Shown here piece by piece: positions 54,741 to 64,000 of a stretch of DNA of 64,000 nt. Source of the stretch: Motacilla alba alba (taxonomy: Eukaryota; Chordata; Aves; Passeriformes; Motacillidae); the NCBI RefSeq assembly GCF_015832195.1, contig NC_052017.1:90360429-90424428 (forward strand). Reading direction: 5' to 3'. The notes beneath the pieces were generated by a model. The model ran no database searches and was not told the DNA's origin. It saw nothing but the letters and a program-made list of their open reading frames with translations. The position numbers were made by a program, and so were the translations under genes. Within the stretch, counting starts at the first letter, position 1, and every line of letters begins with the position of its first letter.

Positions 54741-57700
54741 CCCTGTCACTAAACTGAAGGAACTATGGATTTTGTGTAAATCAGTCATGAAAGGGTGCTG
54801 GTTTCCAAGCCTTTCTTCACTTCATGACACTTACAGAGTACATTTCCATCTCAACATTCATCTACTCCTTTTGTAAGTATCTGATAAAATTGTACCAGAA
54901 TTGTCTGTTATTTCTTGCTTCCCTCCCAGATCCAACTTGTCCTAAATGAACTTCTATTCCAAAAAAAGAACATTACTAAAGGAGCAGTGAGGTGTGTATT
55001 CACCACATCTGCACAGACTTTCCAATTGAGCCCCCAGGAAACACAGATAAACCATTTTATTGCATATGTGAGCAGGATTGTTTTCATCTGGACTTGTCAG
55101 GCCAGAATTCCTATTTATTTTGAAACAACTAGATCCTGCGATATTTTTCCCTTTTGCTGCACTCAGTTGCATGTCTAACAGAAATACGAACTCAAACATA
55201 ACCCTGAGTTCCCTAATTCGTGTTGAAACTGATGAGAAAATATTGCAGAAATTAGTGTCTGTGAACTGATCCAAATAAGTATTTAAATGTTCTTCTTTCC
55301 TCCCCCTCATTCCCTGGGTGCCTCTCTCTCATTTTCTCTTTTCATTCTTTTAGCTGCCTTCTTTCTAGATTACTCCTTTCCTCTTTATTCATTCATTTTT
55401 AACCTACTACATCTCTTAACTCAACTTTTGCCACTGAAAACTCCCTCTTTCTAGGAAAGATGTTTGTTTTTCTCTCCTCTGCTGAGGATACACCTGCTCT
55501 TGGTTATCTAGAGGACTTCCTTTTCTGCGACTGTACCTCTGCATGCACCAATTTTGCCCAGCTGAGTGTTCCATAATGTGGTTCTACAGAAAAATTATTA
55601 GGATCATTGCTTCTGTTTCTTCTTAACTGTTGGAGTTTTGAAATTGACCATATTGCTAAAAAACAAGCTGTAAAACATATCCCCTGTTTTGTTGCTGAAA
55701 TATCTATGTCCAGTACAGATCAAGTCTTCATTGACCTCTGAAACTATATTTTCCTTTTCACTTGCCTTCAGAGTGTAACTGGATTTAGTCAACAATGAGA
55801 CATAAAGATGTGCACCCATAACTGGGAAGTCTCTCTCCTTGCAAATTTTTTAAATCTTAAAAATAAAATAGAAATAAAAAGCTAAGAAAATAAATTAATC
55901 TTTGGCTAATTAACAATGCATTTTCTTAATAGAACTCCATCATAAATGTTCATGCATGCAAAAAATGCTTGTTCAGAGAGAATTATAAAAGGGCACTCTT
56001 GCCATAACTGCAACATCAAAAGTGCATTTTTTGGTGTTGGAGCAAACAAAGCACTTGCTTTTCCAGACTGCTCTGCTCAGTGCAGTGGTTCAGTCAGATT
56101 CAAACCCTACTATTACCCTACTCTAAGGCACTTCACCTGAAAGTTCTTCCAGCCCCTGACAGTTGTCTGACCCAATCGTCACTTCAACTTAAACTTTTAT
56201 ACAAGCTTAACACCTTCCCTGGGCCCTTGATTCATGTGTCAGCCTTCAAATATGTCTTCTTGTGCTGAAAAAAAAAAACAAAATACAAAATATTTTATCT
56301 CCTTCAAACTGAGAACCCCAAAATAAACAGCAGAAAGAAATGTCTCATATGACAGCCTATCTCCTACAGAAAACAGAGCTGTGAAGTGCGTAGACAGATG
56401 GCTTCTGCAGGCAAAGCATATTCTCAATGTGTGATAAATCAGATTTTTTATAAATATTCTTGTCTCTTTTTTAAAAAAAATGCTGTTATATAAAGGTTAT
56501 TATTAACTGTTAAAGAATGGGCTATCGATTTCAGCCTCAGTGCTGAATGGGAGAAGATCATCATTCACTTGAGACTTCTCACTGGCAAGGCTCTCCTGAG
56601 AGGCAATCAAGAGTGGTTTGTTCTCCGAAAAATATTCTAGTTTTGGAAGTGACACACAGATTATACATTTTCAGAGTCAACTACCTTTGACAGTTTTAGC
56701 TCCATTCTTTCCATTAACATACATGTTTTTACTATTAGAGTACAAACATCTGACACGTAAGAAAAACTTTTTCTTCCCTGGAATACAGTATTTCCACTTC
56801 TCACTGTTATCTGCTCATCCCAACAATAGTGAATAAGTGATATTTTAGGGTATTACATTTTATAGTGCTTATCTTCTTCCCTTTACTCAAGTTTCCTCTA
56901 TTACTGCTGCATATTTTCCATCTATCAAGCTTAGCTGTTCACAGTATCAAACAAACACATACACTCCCTTTAGTGTGAAATTTTGCACAACTGTGTCTAA
57001 TAATTTAATTGAGTTGAGAAACATGGAAAATTCATACTGTAAAAAAGCTGAATTACCTGGACAATTCTGGTCGGTAGTTATGAATGCAAGAGAAGCTAAC
57101 ATATGTATTTTCCCACAAGCAGCTAACTTTTCTGGTTTTTTTCTGTTCAAACATAGGACATAATTTGTTTTATCCCACATTGCATGCTCAGAAAGTAGAA
57201 TCCAGTTGACTGTTTTGTCTTCTTTTCCTGTTCTTAATTGTCCCCTTGGCACTCTAATACATTTTGAGAGAGCCATGTCTGCTTCTGTAGCTGGGGGGGA
57301 ACTGTCAGACTTGACACACTGCTGTGCTTCTTCCCTTTAGCGAGCCAAGCCAGGTCATAGATTGGGAAAAAAATTTTTTAAATCAAACCACATTTGGGAA
57401 AATTTGTTACTGAGACTTCACTCTGGCAAAGAGAAATCCTGAGCCAGGTCTGAGTGAGAAGCCAGGAAGAAATGTGTCAGAGAAAGCAGCATAAAACAGA
57501 AGTGCTGTTAAATCTGTTAATGACCATGGTCAAGCAAGGTCAGTGTTTGTCAGCAACATTCAGTAGGCTGAGATGAAAAGCCTCTCACCAAAGACAGAAG
57601 TATGTCCTGACCTACAAGTCTAACCTGGGAGGGAAAGGGCCTGTCCCTACCAGTTGCAAATGTGAGTGGTTTTGTTAATAGTGCTCTCCATTCTACTGGG

Positions 57701-60000
57701 GTATTGGTTTTGTGTCTTCTGCATCATTATTTACATGAAATAGTTAATCATTAAGCTTCCATCTGATTTCAGTGGTGAGGGTTTGAGCAGTGCTTGGATT
57801 TAGATTTTAAATCATGACTTTTCAACTAAGAACAAGGTGTACCAGTCAATGACAAGCTTGCTGCAATAGTCAAGCTGTTGTAGGAATTGAAATCCCACCT
57901 GTAATCTTTCACATAGATAACAGTCCTATACTTAAAATACTACTTCACAACTTTATTGGTCTTTGATAGGGCAGGGGGAGTTGTACATAAGGTGTATGTA
58001 GTAGCATTGTATACTAAAACAGAATCTGCCAAACATCACCCATGCCATTCTGCCATCAAGCTGAATTCCTTTCCTTAATTTTTTATTTCTATTTTATTGT
58101 TAAGATCCTGGAATATTATGAGAAGGACAGTGCCTTTCTGGGGATTTTGGTGCACACAAGGAGAAAAGCAGTTGGGAGCACAGAAGTGAGAACTAGGAAA
58201 AATAAACACACAGAAGAGCAGCAGTGGTGCTGGCTGGTTGTGGTAACTGGCAGAAGTAAATGATTGACATCTACAACTTACAATTTCTTACCTTGAGTGA
58301 AACACATGTATTTCAGTTGTGGTTTAGGTTTTTTAATAGGCTTATCTTTTATAAAGCAATAATAGTATTCTGTCAGTGCATGCAGGACTTTTCTTAGTGG
58401 CATATAATCCTGTACCAGTTTTCTGAAGTGCTGTCATAATCAAAATAGGGGTATTTTTGCAAATACTTTATCTTATGGTTTTTACTTCACTCTATGTTTT
58501 TTCATACTCCTATAACATTACATTATTTGCTTTGCAGCCTTTGAGGGAGGTGGCCTCTATGTACCCAGTGTAGCTAGTATATTTGTCTAATTCACATGTA
58601 AATTACACCATAGTTTGCATCTCTGATATTTAAGAAAAAAATTTAATTATCTTTTGTTGTTTGGTTGGTATTTCCTTCAGTTCTGTCTTTTCCTATTTTC
58701 AAGTTTCATCTGCTGGGAAGACCAAAGACTTGCAATTTTTCCTGGGAAATTAAGCAGTATTTATACTTCATTTAGAAATCACTTCCCCTTGGTCTGCAGA
58801 CACTTAGGTTTCACTGGTTAGTTCCCTCACACCTGAAATTCTGCATCTGGGCATACTCCACGTAGGTGGATGTTCACCACCATGCTGTGTCTCAGGCTTT
58901 CCTCTACCTATACCTCTTTAGGCATTTGATCTAGTACCTATTGTAAGAGCAGGTCTGATACATACAAGCAGTATAAGTTCATCTGAAAGCATGCTAGTGT
59001 CAGATGCTTTGGTTAAAAAATAGAGAAATTGTTCTTGGTTCAGCCACTCCAGCTGGGGTGTGCCCCATCAGCCTACCTTTTGTACTTGCTGCCTTTCTCT
59101 TTCTCCTTGTAGCCCAGCACAACCAAGATGGTTTCTGTCAGGACCAACAGCAGTTTCTGCATCTGGTACTGTAGGTGGTTCAGCATCTTGACATCTACAG
59201 TTCCCTGTGTCCTCAACAAGACAGGCATTATACAGCTGGGGGGTTCCTACAGCTGCACTGTCCAGGTGTCCCAGTCCAAAAACATTGGATTAAACTCTCC
59301 ACAGATTTGGCCTGAAGCTAGGAATCTGGTTTTCTCTACTAGAGAAACTCTGCTGTGTGACTATCTAGCATAACTCTTCCCCTTCTAGGAGTCCAAAGCC
59401 AAAGGAGGGTGTGATTTCAGACATACCTCTCTTATTAGCTTTGTTCTTGGAGTAATGGCTCACTGCTCAGTGTGCTGCTGCTTTAAATCTCATTCAGAAG
59501 AGTTCTGTGGAGAGTGCAGGCAGCTGACACATCTTGGTGGATAGCACTTCAAAAGAAGGTGCCAACCACTTCAAAGTCAGACACCACAATGCCAGGTCTC
59601 ACACTGTGTCTGCATCCTTTTGCACAACTGAACTTTACAATTTTAATTTTAATCTTTTAATCTGCTGCTGGCAGAAAGCACTTAAATCATCTCTTTCATC
59701 TATTGGGCCTTGCAGAAATGCACTTTCATGCTAAATGACTTCACTCAGGCCATTTCTGCACTCAGTGCATCCAGTCCTCAGCTCAGTAATCAGACAGGCT
59801 GGCAAAAGGTAGGGCAGATAGGTCTGGGCTGTGTTGGGAAGGATGAAAGTTTGACAAGAAAGTCTCACAGATATGTATGCTTAGCTGAAAGATTTTTGAA
59901 TGTAGAATCTGAAGAAGGAACAGAGATGGAAGCAAGTTTTGATATAGAAGTAAAGAATTGCTGAACCAGTCTTACTGGATAACCAAGGAGGAAAAGTGTA

Positions 60001-60481
60001 TGTTAGTTAGAAGGGGTTTTTATGACTTAGAGCAAAGGATAAACCTGCCTCAAACAAGAAGATGTTTTTACTAAGCAGAAAGATAGCACAGGCAAACAAG
60101 GCTGCTGATGTTGCACGAAGAAAAAAGGTCTCAGAATTTTCCACTGCAAGAAAACTGAAAAACAACTTCTAGCTTAAACTGTAATGTACTAACTTCTAGT
60201 GATTGGAGAATAGTAACATGAATATGGTAATTATAGTCGTTATGATAGGCTATAGGTAAAAGTTAAGGTATAGATTGGTTCTACTGTATTGAGGTGCTCA
60301 GCAAACAAAAGTATATAGTGGATTGTAACCAAATCCAAAGGGTGTCCAGGCCTGCCTGCAGCTGGAGCTGTAGGCACAGGCTCTGTTGCCCACAATCCTG
60401 GACTGCTGTAACTCTTGGATGTAATAAACTGCATTTTGAAGAGCTGCCTGGAGTCCCGCATCTCTCATTCAGGCTCTAACA
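60001..60481 (+). mobile_element. Endogenous retrovirus LTR (+ orientation), probably a 3' or solo LTR
   Basis: The 481-bp unit begins TGTTAG and ends CTAACA, a perfect 6-bp terminal inverted repeat of the TG...CA type. Inside it are a TATATA motif (60312-60317) and an AATAAA (60423-60428) about 105 bp apart. These are followed by a short U5-like segment containing GAGTCCCGCATCTCTCATTC. Immediately upstream, AAGGAGGAAAAG (about 59984-59995) resembles a polypurine tract, which would make this the 3' LTR of a copy whose body is mostly lost. The 5-bp flanks (GTGTA and GGGCT) do not match, so a clean solo LTR with a target-site duplication is not shown. The family is unknown; a class III (ERVL-like) origin is a guess. 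No retroviral protein domain is readable nearby. Confidence 0.7.
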
Positions 60482-61464
60482 GGGCTGCCTTTGGATAAGC
60501 AACTTGGACAAGACAATGAGCTCCAGGATGCTGAATTCCCTGACTGGAATGCTATTTTCTTGATGAGCCATGGTGTACTTGTTAATTGTCACTTCCCACC
60601 TCTGCCCCCTCAGTGTGCTGGGTCTTTCCTTTGTGTGCTGGTCCTTGGAAATGTCAAAGATGGCAACAGTAACCCCACACAGTGTCAGATATCCTCCCTG
60701 ACCCCTCCACAGCTGGAGACTGTCACTTGTCATAAAGTGTCTGCTCTCAGCATACTTCATCTTCCCTTGTTGTAGTTTACTTTTAAACAGCTTTTAGACA
60801 TACTATTAATATAGATATTTTAAAAACCCACTGTCTTGAAGTCTATTCCTTTTAAATTCTTGCAGGCAGGTGTCCAGGACACAGGTCGTACAACTGTGCT
60901 AATTATGTTTATTTCTAGATTCATTACCGCTGTCCTGTCCATCTTAGCATCCTTTCTCTTGTTACACTGCACTTCCTATTTCATCCACTGTTTTGGTTCT
61001 GAACAGGGAGAACCATAGGGAAGTTCCCATTGTGACTATCCTAGAAGTCTATTATTAGTCTATTAGAAGTCCCCAATAAAACAAGTAGAGGGATGAAGAT
61101 TTTGTTATTATTTCACTAAAAACCTTTATCCACTCATTATCCAGTCCATTGTCTTCAGAGTTCTACTATTAACATTATGAGTTTCTGACCTGCAGAATTT
61201 TTATGGGCATTGGTATTATAGGTATCAGAGGATAGTTTTCCTTTATATCCCACTGTATTTCATGTCCTTAATCATCCTCTGCAAGTACCTTGAGTCTGCT
61301 TTCCTTTTGTGGGTAAACTAACACTTCACAATCTCATTTCACCTTGAAATTTGGTACAAATTTGTCTATAAAACAATTAAGAAGTATATTATTAATTCAA
61401 ACAATTTTAATTTTCTGTGACAGGCGTTACCACACACTTCAGAAGATGGTGTGACATTTTCACT

Positions 61465-61486
61465 GACACACACACAAACACACACA
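61465..61486 (+). repeat. (CA)n dinucleotide repeat, interrupted
   Basis: ACACACACACAAACACACAC forms a short impure CA array in the intron. Confidence 0.88.
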
Positions 61487-61948
61487 TCAAGCTGTTGTGA
61501 ACCCATAGTGAAGGTTTATTCCTTTGCTACAGCAATCTGTGCCTGACTTATGGCTGCAGTGTCCTGCCACTGCTCCTGTGTCCATTCCTGCTGAACTTGC
61601 AAGAGGGTCACCTGAGAGTGTTTAGTTCCCTGCCTTACTGAAGACCAGTGATGGCTGTGTTCCTGCTTCTTTTCAACTCCCAGGATTTTGTCATCTCAGC
61701 AACCTCTTTTAGTAGATTTTTCTTCTTCTGCACCCCACCACCCCACACACCTACTTGTGAAATTGCACAATTTTCTGCAGAGATTTTAATGTTATTTTGA
61801 TAGTGTAATTGCTGGGTTGTGAATGAAAATATAAATATTTCCCCAGAGATTAACTGAATTTCTCTGTTCTCTGCATGGAACCATACTTGACCACACAGTA
61901 ACAAAAGTTAAAGGGTACCTCTGAACCATTTCAGCTATCTTTCACTCC

Positions 61949-61998
61949 AAAAACAAAAAACAAAACAAACAAACAAACAAAAAAACAACCAAAAAAAT
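61949..61998 (+). repeat. (CAAA)n / A-rich simple repeat
   Basis: About 50 bp of AAAAAC and CAAA units, best preserved as four consecutive CAAA copies, trail off into an A-rich stretch with C interruptions. Confidence 0.9.
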
Positions 61999-64000
61999 TA
62001 AAAGGACAATTAGTACTAAAAGCTAATTTTTCCTGGGAATGAAAAAGCCATGGAGATTAATAGTTCCTGGTCAAAGGGAGTACCAGCTGAAGAAAAGGAT
62101 TAAACATGAAGCAGATTTTTGCTAATGGTGTCTAAGGGACCAATTTTTTTCCTCTAACCTACAAATCAAAGACTGCCTGTGCTAATAATAGCAAACTAAC
62201 TCTTTCAAATTCAGCAATTAATTTTTTTAATGGAATGATGAGTGTGTGTTTTGCTAAAAAAACCCCTGTCAGTTTTAGTACAGACCACATAATCTTGTGG
62301 TATTTTGAATATTAACTGCCATAAAAATAAAATGCAGGAGGTTTGATTTTGTTTTACCTCAAACAATACTGTTTATCAAAGACTAACACTTTTTTTTAAT
62401 TTTCAAGAGCCAAAGATTTTAAATTCTCTAAGCAGTGGAAAAAATATGAGACAATTACTAATTTAAAAATCTTGATATTATTTATAAACATTCTCTACAT
62501 ATGTGAAGTATGCTTCATAGCTGTGAATGTACTTCTTTATATTAGTGTTCTAAAGAAAAAAATGGTTACAATTATTATTACGGATATTTTAAGGCCAAAA
62601 ATGTATTTTCAATGCTGATTTACATTTCTTTAAAAAACTAAAATACCAATAGCATGAAACAGTAGGCTGAGAACCAACTTCAGCCATTTAAATGCATGTG
62701 CTAGGAAAATGTTATTTGATTTAACAGCTAAAGATGTTTCCTTACCAGAGACAGATCTAATAAGACCTTGGAGGAAGTGAGGCTAAATTCAGATAATGCT
62801 TATGTACTGAGGGTAAGATGTCTTTGTGAGCAGCAGTCTCTGGCAATAACACCAATTTCTTTGGATGGGAAAGGAAAGATGGAGGTCGCCTCATGGCTCA
62901 GGGAAGGGAGGGTGCTTCAGTCAGAGCCTGGTGTTTCACTCAGACACTGCTGAGCTCACAACTCACCACCCCACTGATCTGCTGCCTTCAGAGTGCATCA
63001 TATCCCTCCTCACCAGCCAGGAACACTGGAGCTGTAGATGGGCTCAGGCAGGGGTGGCTTAGTCCTCACATAACTGTAACCAACCACCCTGAGCTGAAAT
63101 TTTTAGTAAGATAGTAGTACAGAAAATGAGATCAATATGCATTTAATTGGATCCTTCCACTTAACAAGCCCAGCTTTCTTTGGTTTCATGTAGATAATGG
63201 TAGAGATGGCTCAATATATTTTCTAGCAGTTTATAAAACTCCAAAACTAAAAAAATCTTACAATATGCTGCTCACTACGTAAGTTAGTGACCACCACCTT
63301 GGCAACACATCACTAGCAACCTAAGCTACATGTTTTATAGTTTTTTCACCAATTGAAACCTATTGTTTCAGTTATTGTTTTCTTGAATAACAGAAGGCTA
63401 ATTAACACCCAGTGCTCTTCACAGAAGTATTTTGTGAATGTTATTGAATGAGTTCTGACAAAATCAAAAAAGAAAACAATTTATTATTTCCAGAAGGGTG
63501 TGTTTATGGACAGAGAATTTTAGTGACTGGTCTCAGACCTTAGAGAATTGGCTGCAACACCCAAGTTACATAAGATAGGATGGGTTATTTTGGTTCAGAA
63601 TCCAGCTGCCTATTAGTTACACACAACACCTTTCACTATTGTTGTGCCCAACTTTTTCTTGGGATCCTGTCTGGATGCCTGCCTAAAAATGTCCCTAACT
63701 GGCTAAGGAGGGTATGACTTCAGTGTTTACCTGATATACAGTCTACCCAGAATTGTACAGATACTTTTTTGTACAGATACAGCACTTTTGCCCCAGGTTA
63801 TCAACCTCTGAAAATGAAGATCTAAAATAAAACTGATGATGTAGCCTTAGCTGCAGGAGAACTCAAAGTCATTTCTCTTTCAGCACAAAGTGGGGACATT
63901 TTCTTTTCCTCTGCAGCGTTGTGGCAGGCTTGGACTGAGTCATTTCTTTGATGTGTAAATGTACCTTAAGAAGGACATTAAATATTTCAAGTAATTGGTA

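Larger units (their letters stand above)
30862..64000 (+). other. GABBR2: GABBR2 intron, 5' part (at least 33 kb; next exon outside window)
   Basis: This is everything after the TM4 exon donor. I looked for the expected continuation (rest of extracellular loop 2, TM5-TM7 and the C-terminal coiled coil) and found no frame resembling it, so the window appears to end inside this intron. It is the most repeat-rich part, with a tRNA-derived SINE, at least four CR1 copies of different ages, an LTR and many simple repeats. Stretches such as 31000-34750, 38100-41500, 46000-48950, 52100-53000 and 55000-59900 hold only short, unrecognised frames and AT-rich DNA. No second gene on either strand could be supported. 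Confidence 0.8.

Noticed and set aside
60482..60780. Overlapping 94-codon frames on both strands after the LTR, considered as retroviral coding sequence
   Set aside because: No primer-binding site follows the LTR and neither frame shows a retroviral motif. They fall outside the element if this is a 3' LTR.

Overview
This window is vertebrate nuclear DNA, most likely from a bird and probably a songbird (Passeriformes). The evidence is AT-rich, intron-dominated sequence with GT-AG splicing, several CR1 retroposon copies with the avian 3' end (CATAGAAT / ATTCTGTGAT type), and a tRNA-Ile-derived SINE with a CR1-type tail like the TguSINE1 family of zebra finch. There is no bacterial-style gene content. 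Almost every open frame is a chance frame in intron or repeat DNA.

The only protein-coding gene I can support is GABBR2 (GABA-B receptor subunit 2, a class C G-protein-coupled receptor) on the + strand. Four consecutive internal exons are present at 2922-3072, 3560-3692, 16575-16682 and 30739-30861. They encode the linker after the extracellular ligand-binding-like domain, TM1, TM2, extracellular loop 1 with the conserved Cys, TM3, intracellular loop 2, TM4 and the start of extracellular loop 2. Splice phases match and the joined frame is open. The upstream exons (signal peptide and Venus-flytrap domain) and downstream exons (TM5-TM7, coiled-coil tail) lie outside the window. Introns within the window are 487, 12,882 and 14,056 bp, and the last is at least 33 kb.

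Layout: 1-2921 upstream intron; 2922-3692 two exons around a short intron; 3693-16574 large intron with a CR1 3' tail, a (A)44 tract and a reverse CR1 fragment; 16575-16682 exon; 16683-30738 intron with a striking double AT-rich palindrome at 17101-17184; 30739-30861 exon; 30862-64000 intron. That last intron holds the SINE (34.8 kb), degraded CR1-like DNA (36.4-37.3 kb), an ancient CR1 (44.7-45.1 kb), two reverse CR1 fragments (45.65 and 48.96 kb), a 1.2-kb CR1 (50.9-52.1 kb), simple repeats, and one LTR of endogenous-retrovirus type (60.0-60.5 kb).

I found no undescribed system. The observations most worth a check are the tandem NAGNAG acceptor of the first exon, a candidate intronic polyadenylation site just after the TM4 exon, the paired palindromes, the G-quadruplex-prone tracts and the LTR. 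All coordinates come from reading by eye. Repeat boundaries are approximate, and family assignments rest on remembered consensus sequences rather than a database search.
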